Below are positions 52,064 through 61,157 of a stretch of DNA of 64,000 nt, piece by piece. The stretch comes from JAYRSJ01 sp041920215 (GTDB taxonomy: Bacteria; Pseudomonadota; Gammaproteobacteria; Burkholderiales; Burkholderiaceae_C). The translations under genes and the position numbers were made by a program. The stretch lies in the NCBI GenBank assembly GCA_041920215.1, contig JAYRSJ010000016.1, positions 39,463 to 103,462 of the forward strand, given 5' to 3'. Each line of letters opens with the position of its first letter. Position 1 is the first letter of the stretch. The notes under the pieces were generated by a model. The model made no database searches. It worked only from the letters and a program-made list of their open reading frames with translations, and was not told the origin of the DNA.

Positions 52064-52812
52064 CGACTGCACAAAGACTCCAGAACAAGGTCAGCCTGAT
52101 CACCGGCGGGGCCCAGGGCATAGGCCTGGCCACCGCGCTGAAATTCGCCAGCGAAGGCGCCATCGTCATCGTCTGCGACATCAAGCCGCAGGCTGTCGAG
52201 GAAGCCGCCGCGCGCTGCCGCGCGCTGGGCGCCCAGGCCGAGGGCCATGTGCTGGATGTGACCTCGCGCGAGCAGGTCGACGCGGTGGTCGCCGCGGTCA
52301 AGGCCCGATGGGGCCGCATCGATGTGCTGGTCAACAACGCCGGCATCACCAAGGACGCGCGCCTGCAGAAGATGACGCTGGCTCAGTTCGACGCGGTGAT
52401 CGACGTGAACCTGCGCGGTGTCTTCCACTGCGCCCAGGCGGTGGCCGACATGATGTGCGCCCAGGGGGCCGGCGTGATCTTGAACGCCAGCTCGGTGGTG
52501 GGCATCTACGGCAACTTCGGCCAGACCAACTACGCCGCCAGCAAGTTCGGCGTGATCGGCTTCACCAAGACCTGGAGCCGCGAGCTGGGCCCCAAGGGTG
52601 TGCGGGTCAACGCGGTCGCACCCGGCTTCATCGAGACGCCCATCCTGGCCACCATCCCCGAGAAGGTGATCGAGCAGATGCAGGCCCATGTGCCGCTCAA
52701 ACGTCTGGGCAAGCCCGAGGAGATCGCCAATGTCTACGCCTTCCTGGCCAGCGACGAGGCGAGTTATGTCAATGGTGCGGTGCTGGAGGTGTCGGGCGGC
52801 ATGACGGTCTAG
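52060..52812 (+). CDS. SDR oxidoreductase, beta-ketoacyl-ACP reductase-like
   Basis: 250 residues. Short-chain dehydrogenase motifs: 'LITGGAQGIGLATALKFASEG' (TGxxxGIG), 'VDVLVNNAGITKDARLQKM' (NNAG), catalytic Ser in 'LNASSVVGIYGNFGQTNYAASKFGVIGFTK' with Y-x-x-x-K, and 'VNAVAPGFIETPI'. Closest to FabG-type reductases, but the locus is separate from the fatty acid genes, so it could reduce another 3-ketoacyl or alcohol substrate. It overlaps the hydrolase gene by four bases. Confidence 0.9.
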   Translation: MTTAQRLQNKVSLITGGAQGIGLATALKFASEGAIVIVCDIKPQAVEEAAARCRALGAQAEGHVLDVTSREQVDAVVAAVKARWGRIDVLVNNAGITKDARLQKMTLAQFDAVIDVNLRGVFHCAQAVADMMCAQGAGVILNASSVVGIYGNFGQTNYAASKFGVIGFTKTWSRELGPKGVRVNAVAPGFIETPILATIPEKVIEQMQAHVPLKRLGKPEEIANVYAFLASDEASYVNGAVLEVSGGMTV

Positions 52813-52896
52813 GCCGCGCGGCGGACCTTTTGTTACCGCCGCCCCGGAGGTCCGCCGGGTGGGGCGCTGCCGATCATCAGCGACAATCGCCCCCCT

Positions 52897-54948
52897 ATGT
52901 TTGCCCTCTTCGATGACGCCGGGAAGTTTCTCGCCGGCCGCGTGATGTCCGAAGCCGACTCCTCGATGCAGATCGAGCTGGAGTCCGGCAAGCGCGTCAA
53001 GGTGAAATCCGCCAATGTGCTGCTCAAGTTCGAGAAGCCGGCTCCGGCTGAACTGATCAGCGAGGGCCAGGCCCTGGCCCAGCAGATCGACCTGGATCTG
53101 GCCTGGGAATTTGCGCCCGAGGGCGAGTTCGGCTTCGCCGATCTGGCGCGCGACTATTTCGAGGCCAATGCCGGCCTCAGCCACCAGGCGGCCGCGCTGT
53201 TCCGCCTCTTCGATGCGCCGCACTACTTCCGCCGCATGGGCAAGGGCCTGTTCAAGAAGGCCCCCGAGGAGACCGTCAAGGCCGCCCTGCTGGGCATAGA
53301 GCGCAAGCGCCAGCAGGCGCTGCAGATCGAGACCTGGGCCGGCGAGCTGGCCGCTGGCCAGTGTCCGGCGCCGATCAAGGAGCAGATCTACAAGATCCTG
53401 TTCAAGCCCGACAAGAACGGGCCCGAGTACAAGGCGGTGGTGGAGGCCAGCAAGCGCAGCCACAAGCCGCCGCTGGAGCTGCTGCAGCAGGCCGGCGCGA
53501 TCGCCAGCCCCTATCAGTTCCACTGGAAGCGCTTCCTGTTCGAGAACTTCCCCAAGGGGGTCGGCTTCCCCGCCCTGAGCCCGCCCGGCATTGCCGACGA
53601 GCTGCCGCTGGCACCGGTGGCGGCCTTCTCGATCGACGACTCGGCCACCACCGAGATCGACGATGCGCTGTCGGTGCAGGGCCTGGGCACCGGCACGGTC
53701 GTCTTCGGCGTGCACATCGCCGCGCCCGGCCTGGCGATCACGCCCGATTCGGCGATCGACAAGGTGGCGCGCGAACGCCTCTCCACGGTCTATATGCCGG
53801 GCTGGAAGCTGACCATGCTGCCCGACGAGGTGGTGCAGGCCTATACGCTGATCGAGGGGCGCGACTGCCCGGCCGTCTCCATCTACTTCACGCTGGACGA
53901 GGCCACGCTGGCCATCCGGGGCAGCGAGACCCGGCTGGAGCGGGTGCCGATCAAGCTCAATCTGCGCCACGACAAGCTGGACGCGGTGATCACAGAGGCC
54001 TCGCTGACCGGCGCCGCGCCGGCCGACTATGCCTTCGCCCCCGAGCTGGCCTTCTGCCACCGCCTGGCCAAGGACCTGAAAGCCAAGCGCGAAGTGGTGC
54101 GCGGCAAGCCCGAGAACTTCAACCGGCCGGACTACAACTTCCGCCTCGACAGCCAGGGTGAGCGCGAGCCCGACGGCAGCGAGACGGTCAGCATCAGCAC
54201 CCGCCAGCGCGGCTCGGCCCTGGACCTGATCGTGGCCGAGGCCATGATCCTGGCCAACAGCACCTGGGGCGGCTGGTTGGCCGAGCTGGGCCTGCCGGGC
54301 ATCTACCGCAGCCAGGCCAGCCTGGCGCCGGGCATCAAGGTTCGCATGGGCACCAAGGCCCTGCCGCACGCCGGCATGGGCGTGGCCCAGTACACCTGGG
54401 CCACCTCGCCGCTGCGCCGCTATGTGGACCTGGTCAATCAGTGGCAGATCATCGCCTGCGCCAAACATGGCCGCACCGCCGCACTGGCCGCACCCTTCAA
54501 GCCCAAGGATGCGCAGCTCTTCTCCATCATCTCCGGTTTCGATGCCGCCTACAGCGCCTACAACAGCTTCCAGAGCGGCATCGAGCGCTTCTGGACTCTG
54601 CGCTGGCTGCAGCAGAATGGCGTTAGCGAGCTGGACGCGGTGGTGATGAAGGAGGGCCTGGTGCGGGCCGATACCCTGCCCCTGGTCTTCAAGGCCCTGG
54701 GCTGCGAGGCGCTGGAGCGCGGCAGCCATGTGCGGGTGCGCATCACCGGCCTGGACGAGATGACGCTGGATGTGCATGCCAGCCTGATCAGCCGCCTTGA
54801 CGACACCGCCGCCACGGCCGAGCCCGCGGGCGACGAGGAGGAAGAGGACGACGAGCCTACCGGCGCGCTGACCCTGGCCATCGATCTGGGCGAGACCGAG
54901 GGCGGCGAGGCCGCTGCGGCGACGCCGCCCAAGGACGGCACGAACTGA
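52897..54948 (+). CDS. Ribonuclease II family protein (RNB domain)
   Basis: 683 residues. The RNB catalytic signature is 'FSIDDSATTEIDDALSVQGLG' followed by 'VFGVHIAAPGLAITPDSAIDKVARERLSTVYMPG'-type segments and 'YTWATSPLRRYVDLVNQWQ', the usual S-P-L-R-R-Y-x-D segment. The front has a divergent cold-shock-like and helical region; the tail is acidic (DEEEEDDEPTG). It degrades RNA from the 3' end. In Burkholderiales it is upstream of tonB-like, aroE and mtgA genes, as here. Confidence 0.94.
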   Translation: MFALFDDAGKFLAGRVMSEADSSMQIELESGKRVKVKSANVLLKFEKPAPAELISEGQALAQQIDLDLAWEFAPEGEFGFADLARDYFEANAGLSHQAAALFRLFDAPHYFRRMGKGLFKKAPEETVKAALLGIERKRQQALQIETWAGELAAGQCPAPIKEQIYKILFKPDKNGPEYKAVVEASKRSHKPPLELLQQAGAIASPYQFHWKRFLFENFPKGVGFPALSPPGIADELPLAPVAAFSIDDSATTEIDDALSVQGLGTGTVVFGVHIAAPGLAITPDSAIDKVARERLSTVYMPGWKLTMLPDEVVQAYTLIEGRDCPAVSIYFTLDEATLAIRGSETRLERVPIKLNLRHDKLDAVITEASLTGAAPADYAFAPELAFCHRLAKDLKAKREVVRGKPENFNRPDYNFRLDSQGEREPDGSETVSISTRQRGSALDLIVAEAMILANSTWGGWLAELGLPGIYRSQASLAPGIKVRMGTKALPHAGMGVAQYTWATSPLRRYVDLVNQWQIIACAKHGRTAALAAPFKPKDAQLFSIISGFDAAYSAYNSFQSGIERFWTLRWLQQNGVSELDAVVMKEGLVRADTLPLVFKALGCEALERGSHVRVRITGLDEMTLDVHASLISRLDDTAATAEPAGDEEEEDDEPTGALTLAIDLGETEGGEAAAATPPKDGTN

Positions 54949-54950
54949 CG

Positions 54951-55808
54951 ATGGCGCTGAAGCTCTCCACGCTGCAACAGGCCTTGCTGGTCTCGCTGGG
55001 CCTGCATGCCGGCCTGCTGACCTTGCGCGTGGCCGACCCCGAGGGCTTCAACCGCATCTTCAAGGACACGCCACTGGAGGTGGTGCTGGTCAACAGCCGC
55101 AGCCCCGAAGCGCCCGGCCGGGCGCAGGCCCTGGCGCAGGCGAATCTGGCGGGCGGCGGCGAGGCCGAGCGCGGCCGCGCCACCTCGCCGCTGCCGCCCT
55201 CGCGCCAGACCGAGCTGGGCGATCACAGCGAATCGCAGCGCAGCCAGATCAACCAGCTGCAGGAGCAGCAGCAGATGCTGCTGGCGCAGGCGCGGCGCGA
55301 GCTGGCCCTGCTGCCGGCACCCGACCCCAGGCGCGACCGCAGCACGCCGGACGCGATCGAGCAGGCGGAGCGCCGCCGCCGTCTGGTGGAGCTGCTGGCC
55401 GAGATCGAGAAGCGGGTCAATGAAGAGAATGCGCGGCCGCGCAAGCGCTATATCAGCCCGGCCACCCGTGAGGTGGTCTATGCGCAGTACTACGACCAGC
55501 TGCGCCGCAAGATCGAGACCCGCGGCACCCGCGACTTCCCCACCTACCAGGGCCGCAAGCTCTATGGCGAGCTGGTCGTCAACATCCATGTCGACGCCCG
55601 GGGCCGGGTGATAGAGACTGATGTGATCGCCTCCTCGGGCAACAAGGTGCTGGACCGCCGCGCGCTGGCCATCGTGCGCGGCGCCGCCCCTTTCGGCAAT
55701 TTCAGCGCGCAGATGCTGCGCGGTGCCGAGGTGCTGGTGATCACCTCGCGCTTCCGCTTCACCCGCGAGGACGGGTTGGAAACCACACTCAGCGGCCAAG
55801 CTCCATGA
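54951..55808 (+). CDS. TonB C-terminal domain protein (energy transducer-like)
   Basis: 285 residues. A short N-terminal hydrophobic stretch (about 8-27), a Gln/Glu/Arg-rich coiled central part (about 95-150), and a TonB-like C-terminal domain with 'YAQYYDQLRRKIETRGTRDFP', 'LYGELVVNIHVDARGRVIETDVIASSGNKVLDRRALAIV'-type segments. ExbB/ExbD are not nearby, so a role other than classical TonB is possible. It begins two bases after the ribonuclease stop and overlaps aroE by four bases. Confidence 0.88.
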   Translation: MALKLSTLQQALLVSLGLHAGLLTLRVADPEGFNRIFKDTPLEVVLVNSRSPEAPGRAQALAQANLAGGGEAERGRATSPLPPSRQTELGDHSESQRSQINQLQEQQQMLLAQARRELALLPAPDPRRDRSTPDAIEQAERRRRLVELLAEIEKRVNEENARPRKRYISPATREVVYAQYYDQLRRKIETRGTRDFPTYQGRKLYGELVVNIHVDARGRVIETDVIASSGNKVLDRRALAIVRGAAPFGNFSAQMLRGAEVLVITSRFRFTREDGLETTLSGQAP

Positions 55809-56668
55809 ACGCGATGCCTCCCGATCGATACGCGGTGGCCGGCAATCCGGTGGCACACAGCCGCTCGCCCGCCATCCATGCGCTGTTCGCCGCGCAGACC
55901 GGCCAGCGCCTGGTCTATGAGCGCCTGCTGTGCCCGCTGGACGGCTTTGCAGCCACGGTGCAGGCCTTCGCCGCCGCCGGCGCCAAGGGCTGCAATATCA
56001 CCGTGCCCTTCAAGTTCGAGGCCTTTGCGCTGGCGGCCCGCCTGAGCCCGCGCGCCCGGCTGGCCGGCGCGGTCAATACCCTGCGCTTCGATGCCCAGGG
56101 CTGGTTTGGCGACAACACCGATGGTGCCGGCCTGTGCCGCGATATCGAGCACAACGCCGGCCGCCCGCTGGCGGGCCAGCGCGTGCTGCTGCTGGGGGCC
56201 GGCGGCGCCTCGGCCGGCGTGCTGGGCAGCCTGATCGCGGCCCGCCCGGCCCTGGTCTGCATCGCCAACCGCAGTGCCGACAAGGCCCAGACGCTGCTGC
56301 AAAGCCATGCGGACTGGGCCGCCCGGCACAGCGTGCAGTTGCAGGCCAGCGGACTGAGCGATTGCGGCGGCGGCTATCAGGCCCTGATCAACGGCACCAG
56401 TGCCAGCCTGGCCGGCGCTGCCGTGCCTGTGGCCGACGGCGTGCTGGCGCCCGGCGCGCTGGCGCTGGACATGATGTATGGCCCGGCCGCCCAGGGCTTT
56501 CTGGACTGGGCGGCCCGCCAGGGCGCCCAGGGCCGCGACGGGCTGGGCATGCTGGTCGAGCAGGCGGCCGAGGCCTTCGAGCTCTGGCGCGGCGTGCGCC
56601 CCGATACCGGGCCGGTGCTGGCGGCACTGCGTGCCGAGCTAGCCGCGCCAGCCGGGAGCCCGTCGTGA
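55805..56668 (+). CDS. aroE: Shikimate dehydrogenase
   Basis: 287 residues. It reduces 3-dehydroshikimate with NADPH. Substrate site 'YAVAGNPVAHSRSPAIHALFA', catalytic lysine in 'GCNITVPFKFEAFAL', 'GAVNTLRFDAQGWFGDNTDG', nucleotide loop 'VLLLGAGGASAGVLGSL' and 'DMMYGPAAQGFLDWAARQGAQGRDGLGMLVEQA' at the end. Starts within the TonB-like stop (ATGA) and ends overlapping mtgA (GTGA). Confidence 0.96.
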   Translation: MNAMPPDRYAVAGNPVAHSRSPAIHALFAAQTGQRLVYERLLCPLDGFAATVQAFAAAGAKGCNITVPFKFEAFALAARLSPRARLAGAVNTLRFDAQGWFGDNTDGAGLCRDIEHNAGRPLAGQRVLLLGAGGASAGVLGSLIAARPALVCIANRSADKAQTLLQSHADWAARHSVQLQASGLSDCGGGYQALINGTSASLAGAAVPVADGVLAPGALALDMMYGPAAQGFLDWAARQGAQGRDGLGMLVEQAAEAFELWRGVRPDTGPVLAALRAELAAPAGSPS

Positions 56669-57396
56669 GGCGCTCACTGGGCAAGCTGCTCGCGCTGCTG
56701 ATGCTGGGCGTGCTGGGGCTGCAGCTCTTTTTTGCGGGGCGCATCCTGCTGATGAATGTGCTGGCGCCCGAGTCCACCAGCTTTCAGCGCTCGGAGATCT
56801 GGCGCCTGGCCAGCGAGCAGGGCCAGGTCGCCTGGTCCCAGCAATGGGTGGACCGCGAACAGCTGTCGCCCCAGCTGCAGCGCGCGGTGATCGCCAGCGA
56901 GGACGCATCCTTCGCCGAGCACAGCGGGGTGGACTGGGATGCGCTGGAAAAGGCCTGGGAGCGCAACCGCCAGGCCCAGCAGCGGGCCGAACAGCGGGCC
57001 AGCCGCGGCGCGCAGCCCAAGCCGGTCAAGATCGTCGGCGGCTCCACCATCAGCCAGCAGCTGGCCAAGAACCTCTTCTTGAGCGGCGAGCGCAATCTGC
57101 TGCGCAAGGGCCAGGAACTGGCCCTGACCCTGATGCTGGAGACCCTGCTCAGCAAGGGCCGCATCCTGGAGATCTATCTGAACAATGTCGAATGGGGCGA
57201 GGGCCTGTTCGGTGCCCAGGCGGCGGCCCGCCACTATTTCCGCACCGATGCCGCCCGGCTCAGCGCCCACCAAGCCGCCCGCCTGGCGGTGATGCTGCCG
57301 GCACCCAAGCGCTTCGAGAAGCGCCCCAGCTCACCCTATGTTCTTTCCAGAGCTGCGACCATCGTGGCCCGCATGCCTGCGGTGGAACTGCCCTGA
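56665..57396 (+). CDS. mtgA: Monofunctional peptidoglycan transglycosylase
   Basis: 243 residues from a GTG at 56665-56667, overlapping aroE as GTGA; there is no better ATG. One membrane helix (about 6-28) precedes a GT51 domain: 'LQRAVIASEDASFAEHSGVDWDAL' with the catalytic Glu, 'IVGGSTISQQLAKNLFLSGERNLLRKGQELALTLMLE'-type second motif, and 'GRILEIYLNNVEWGEGLFGAQAAARHYF' with the second Glu. It polymerises lipid II. The aroE-mtgA order is conserved in Betaproteobacteria. Confidence 0.95.
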   Translation: MRRSLGKLLALLMLGVLGLQLFFAGRILLMNVLAPESTSFQRSEIWRLASEQGQVAWSQQWVDREQLSPQLQRAVIASEDASFAEHSGVDWDALEKAWERNRQAQQRAEQRASRGAQPKPVKIVGGSTISQQLAKNLFLSGERNLLRKGQELALTLMLETLLSKGRILEIYLNNVEWGEGLFGAQAAARHYFRTDAARLSAHQAARLAVMLPAPKRFEKRPSSPYVLSRAATIVARMPAVELP

Positions 57397-57400
57397 ACCG

Positions 57401-58024
57401 ATGTCTGAGCGAGCGATGAACGAGGACAGCCTAAGTCTGGAGATTGCCGCCACGGCCGCCCGTCTGGTGGTCGAGGAAGGGCTGGACTACGGCCCGGCCA
57501 AGCAGCGCGCGGTGAAGGCCCTGGGCTTGCCCCGCCGCACCGCCCTGCCGGACAACGAGCAGCTGGAAGCCCAGGTGCGCGACTACCTGGCCCTGTTCTG
57601 CGCCGACACCCAACCCGCTGAGCTGCGGGCGCTGCGCGAGCTGGCGGCCCTGTGGATGGAGCGCCTGGCCGAGTTCCGGCCCTATCTCTGCGGCGCCGTC
57701 TGGCGCGGCACCGCCACCCGGCTCTCGCCCATCCATCTGCAGCTGTTCTGCGATGACAGCAAGTCCTGCGAGATCGCACTGCTGAACTGGCGGGTGGACT
57801 ATGAGGTCAGCAGCGCACGCGGACCGCGCGGCGAATCGGTGGATCAGCTATTGCTGGATCTGCCCTGCGCGGCGCTGGGCGAGTCGGTGACGCTGGCGCT
57901 GACGATTCTCGATTTCGACGATGTGCGCGGCGCGCTCAAGCCCGATGCCCAGGGCCGCAGCGAGCGCGGCGACCTGGGCGCGCTGCGCCGTCTGCTGCTG
58001 GAGGAAAAGCCCGATGACACTTGA
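57401..58024 (+). CDS. Conserved hypothetical protein between mtgA and a thioredoxin-like gene
   Basis: 207 residues from the ATG at 57401 (a second, 57416, gives 202). I do not recognise a characterised family. The front has a helical 'ATAARLVVEEGLDYGPAKQRAVKALGLPRRTALPDN' segment; the middle has 'AELRALRELAALWMERLAEFRPYLCGAVWRGTATRLSPIHLQLFCDDSKSCEIALLN'-type text resembling a degenerate nucleotidyltransferase strand pattern (W-R-G-T-A-T). It overlaps the next gene by 11 bases. Similar proteins sit here in other Burkholderiales; function unknown. Confidence 0.75.
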   Translation: MSERAMNEDSLSLEIAATAARLVVEEGLDYGPAKQRAVKALGLPRRTALPDNEQLEAQVRDYLALFCADTQPAELRALRELAALWMERLAEFRPYLCGAVWRGTATRLSPIHLQLFCDDSKSCEIALLNWRVDYEVSSARGPRGESVDQLLLDLPCAALGESVTLALTILDFDDVRGALKPDAQGRSERGDLGALRRLLLEEKPDDT

Positions 58025-58550
58025 TCGACGCAAGACGCGCCGGGCCCTGCTGGCCGGCGCCGGGCTGGCCGCCGCCGGCCTGGGGCTGACCCTGGGCTGG
58101 CGCCAGCACCGCCGCGAGCCGCTCAGCGAGGCCGAGCTGGCTTTCTGGAATGCCAGGTTCGACCGTCCGGAGGGCGGCGAGCTGCTGACCCGCAGCCTGG
58201 CCGGCAAGCCCCTGCTGCTGAACTTCTGGGCCACCTGGTGTGCGCCCTGCGTCAAGGAACTGCCCGAGATCGACCAGTTCCAGCGCGAGTTCCAGGCCAG
58301 CGGCTGGCAGGTGCTGGCGCTGGCGGTGGACGCACCGACACCGGTGCGCGAGTTTCTCGCCAAACGAGCACTGGGTTTTGCCGTCGGTCTGGCCGGCTTG
58401 ACCGGCACCGAGCTGACGCGCACACTCGGCAACCCCAGCGGCGGCCTGCCCTTCAGCGTGGCCTTCGACGCCGACGGCCGCATCATCTGGCGCAAGCTGG
58501 GGCCGACGAATCTGGCGGAGTTGCGCCAGCTGGGCGGCGCTGGCGCCTGA
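58014..58550 (+). CDS. TlpA-family thioredoxin-like protein
   Basis: 178 residues from the ATG at 58014, with a GAGGAAAAG site. Basic twin-arginine front (RRKTRRALLAGAGLAAAG) as exporting or anchoring signal, then a thioredoxin fold with 'LLNFWATWCAPCVKELPEID' (CAPC) and the cis-Pro segment 'GGLPFSVAFDADGRIIWRKLG'. It is expected to act as a periplasmic reductant, for instance in cytochrome maturation. It overlaps the hypothetical gene by 11 bases. Confidence 0.92.
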   Translation: MTLDRRKTRRALLAGAGLAAAGLGLTLGWRQHRREPLSEAELAFWNARFDRPEGGELLTRSLAGKPLLLNFWATWCAPCVKELPEIDQFQREFQASGWQVLALAVDAPTPVREFLAKRALGFAVGLAGLTGTELTRTLGNPSGGLPFSVAFDADGRIIWRKLGPTNLAELRQLGGAGA

Positions 58551-58698
58551 CGCCGGGCCGGCGGCCGCAAGCGCAAAGCGCAAGACCGGTCAAGCGATAT
58601 TTTTCTTGGCTTCGGCTCAGAACTGCATCCAAAAAGCGTAAAGTGCGCCCTTTATCGCTTCTAGTGTCAGCGCTCTAATGGGTGCTCGCGCTTCCTCG

Positions 58699-59148
58699 AT
58701 GCAGATCCTCGTGATTCATGGACCCAACCTCAACCTCCTGGGAAGCCGGGAGCCAGGGGTTTATGGTTCACAGACTTTGGCTCAGATCGACGCTGATCTT
58801 TACAAGATCGCGGCGGAACAAGGAGTCAAGCTGGAATCCTTCCAGAGCAACCATGAAGGTGCCCTGGTGGATCGAATTCAGGCCGCGGCGCACGATGGCA
58901 GCCGGTTCATCATCATCAATCCGGCGGCCTATACCCATACCAGTGTGGCCATGCGCGACGCACTGGCGGCGGTGGACCTGCCCTTCATCGAAGTCCATCT
59001 GTCGAATATCCACAAGCGCGAAGCCTTCAGGCAGCACAGTTTTTTTTCCGCGCTCGCCGTCGGCGTGATCTGCGGACTGGGTGCCCGAGGCTATCAGCTG
59101 GCCCTGCAGTACGCGCTGGACCAGCTGCGGCCACCCGGCGGCATCTAG
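58699..59148 (+). CDS. aroQ: 3-dehydroquinate dehydratase, type II
   Basis: 149 residues. Catalyses the third step of the shikimate pathway. 'ILVIHGPNLNLLGSREPGVYG' (with the catalytic Tyr), 'QSNHEGALVDRIQAA', 'IIINPAAYTHTSVAMRDAL' and 'EVHLSNIHKREAFRQHSFFS' are the family segments. I start at 58699 (MQILVIHGPN) rather than the ATG at 58678, since upstream residues lie outside the family. It is first of the plus-strand block aroQ-accB-accC-prmA. Confidence 0.96.
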   Translation: MQILVIHGPNLNLLGSREPGVYGSQTLAQIDADLYKIAAEQGVKLESFQSNHEGALVDRIQAAAHDGSRFIIINPAAYTHTSVAMRDALAAVDLPFIEVHLSNIHKREAFRQHSFFSALAVGVICGLGARGYQLALQYALDQLRPPGGI

Positions 59149-59222
59149 CCCCGATGTGATCGCGGCCCGCCCCTCAGGCTGGCACCCGAAGCCCGACAAA
59201 ACCTACCCGTTGGAGAAGACCC

Positions 59223-59690
59223 ATGGATCTGCGCAAGCTCAAGACCCTGATCGACCTCGTGTCCGAGTCGAACATTTCTGAACTTGAAATCACCGAAGCC
59301 GATGGCAAGGTGCGCATCGTCAAGTCCGAAGCCCCCGGCAGCCAGCCCATGGCCTATGCGATGCCCGCCCAGCTGGCGCCGATGGCCGCTAGCACACCTC
59401 AGCCCGCGGCGGCCGCTCCGGCAGCGGCACCGGTCGCCGCCGCCCCGGTCGAGACCGGCCATGTGGTGAAGTCGCCGATGGTGGGCACCTTCTATCGTGC
59501 CTCCAGCCCGAACGCCAAATCCTTCGTCGAGGTGGGCCAGAGCATCAAGGAAGGCGAGGCCATCTGCATCATCGAGGCGATGAAGATCATGAATGAGATC
59601 GATGCCGACAAGAGCGGCACCGTGACCAAGATCCTGGTCGAGAACGGCCAGCCGGTCGAATACGGCCAGCCCCTGTTCATCATCGAGTAA
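59223..59690 (+). CDS. accB: Biotin carboxyl carrier protein of acetyl-CoA carboxylase
   Basis: 155 residues with a GGAGAAG site. Front helical region, Ala/Pro-rich linker (60-75), then the biotinyl domain with 'SPMVGTFYRASSPNAKSFVEVG' and the biotinylated lysine K121 in EAMKIMNE. The 'thumb' and the family length match AccB. Followed by accC after 15 bases. Confidence 0.97.
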   Translation: MDLRKLKTLIDLVSESNISELEITEADGKVRIVKSEAPGSQPMAYAMPAQLAPMAASTPQPAAAAPAAAPVAAAPVETGHVVKSPMVGTFYRASSPNAKSFVEVGQSIKEGEAICIIEAMKIMNEIDADKSGTVTKILVENGQPVEYGQPLFIIE

Positions 59691-59705
59691 GCCGGACACT
59701 CGATC

Positions 59706-61055
59706 ATGTTCAAGAAGATTCTTATCGCGAATCGGGGGGAGATCGCCCTTCGCATTCAGCGTGCCTGCCGCGAGCTGGGCATCAAATCGGTGGTCGTCTA
59801 CTCGGAAGCCGACCGCGACGCCAAGTATGTGAAGCTGGCCGACGAGGCCGTCTGCATAGGCCCGGCCCCCTCGGCCCAGAGCTATCTGAGCATGCCGGCC
59901 ATCATCGCCACCGCCGAGGTGACCGATGCCGAGGCCATCCACCCCGGCTACGGCTTCCTCAGCGAGAACGCCGACTTTGCCGAGCGCGTCGAGCGCAGCG
60001 GCTTCACCTTCATCGGCCCGACACCGGACAACATCCGCATGATGGGCGACAAGGTCTCGGCCAAGCAGGCGATGATCCGCGCCGGCGTGCCCTGCGTGCC
60101 AGGCTCGGAGGGTGCCCTGCCCGACGATCCGAAGGAGATCATCAGGCAGGCCCGCGCGATCGGTTATCCGGTGATCATCAAGGCCGCAGGTGGCGGCGGC
60201 GGGCGCGGCATGCGCGTGGTGCACACCGAGGCGGCCCTGGTCAATGCGGTGCAGACCACCAAGACCGAGGCCGGTGCGGCCTTCGGCAATCCGCAGGTCT
60301 ATATGGAGAAGTTCCTGGAGAACCCGCGCCATGTGGAGATCCAGGTGCTGGCCGACGGCCACAAGAATGCGGTCTGGCTGGGCGAGCGCGACTGCTCCAT
60401 GCAACGCCGCCACCAGAAGATCATCGAGGAAGCGCCGGCCCCGGGCATTCCGCGCCGCGTGATCGAGAAGATCGGCGATCGCTGTTCGGCCGCCTGCCGC
60501 AAGATGGGCTACCGGGGCGCCGGCACCTTCGAGTTCCTCTACGAGAACGGCGAGTTCTATTTCATCGAGATGAACACCCGGGTGCAGGTCGAGCATCCGG
60601 TCACCGAGATGGTCACCGGCATCGACATCGTGCAGATGCAGATCCGCGTGGCGGCCGGCGAGAAGCTGCCCTTTGCCCAGCGCAATATCGTGATGCGCGG
60701 CCATGCGATCGAATGTCGCATCAATGCGGAGGACCCGGTGAAGTTCACCCCCTCCCCGGGCCGCATCACCATGTGGCATCCACCCGGTGGCCCCGGCGTG
60801 CGCGTCGATTCGCATGCCTACACCAACTACTTCGTCCCGCCCAACTACGACTCGATGATCGGCAAGATCATCACCCATGGCGATACCCGCGAGCAGGCCC
60901 TGGCCCGCATGCGCATCGCTCTGTCGGAGACCGTGGTGGAGGGCATCTCGACCAATATCCCGCTGCACCGGGAGCTGATGGCCGACGCCAAGTTCATCGA
61001 GGGTGGCACCTCCATCCACTACCTCGAGGGCTGGATGAGCGAGCACAAGCGTTAA
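59706..61055 (+). CDS. accC: Biotin carboxylase subunit of acetyl-CoA carboxylase
   Basis: 449 residues. ATP-grasp enzyme that carboxylates biotin on AccB. 'KILIANRGEIALRIQRACRELGI', 'HPGYGFLSENADFAERVE', the glycine loop 'IKAAGGGGGRGMRVV', 'CSMQRRHQKIIEEAPAP', 'FEFLYENGEFYFIEMNTRVQVEHPVTEMVTGIDIV'-type segments and 'ECRINAEDP' are all present. The length equals E. coli AccC. Confidence 0.98.
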   Translation: MFKKILIANRGEIALRIQRACRELGIKSVVVYSEADRDAKYVKLADEAVCIGPAPSAQSYLSMPAIIATAEVTDAEAIHPGYGFLSENADFAERVERSGFTFIGPTPDNIRMMGDKVSAKQAMIRAGVPCVPGSEGALPDDPKEIIRQARAIGYPVIIKAAGGGGGRGMRVVHTEAALVNAVQTTKTEAGAAFGNPQVYMEKFLENPRHVEIQVLADGHKNAVWLGERDCSMQRRHQKIIEEAPAPGIPRRVIEKIGDRCSAACRKMGYRGAGTFEFLYENGEFYFIEMNTRVQVEHPVTEMVTGIDIVQMQIRVAAGEKLPFAQRNIVMRGHAIECRINAEDPVKFTPSPGRITMWHPPGGPGVRVDSHAYTNYFVPPNYDSMIGKIITHGDTREQALARMRIALSETVVEGISTNIPLHRELMADAKFIEGGTSIHYLEGWMSEHKR

Positions 61056-61157
61056 GCTCTCCGCCTGGCCGGCGCGTCCGCATGGCCGGCCCAACAACCG
61101 ACTCCCTGGTGCGACGCGAGCCGCCCCAGGGTTTCGCTTTTGAAAAAGCAAAACCCC

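Noticed and set aside
52027..54777. A minus-strand open frame of 916 codons opposite the SDR and RNase II genes
   Set aside because: Antisense shadow; the plus strand has clear SDR and RNB motifs.
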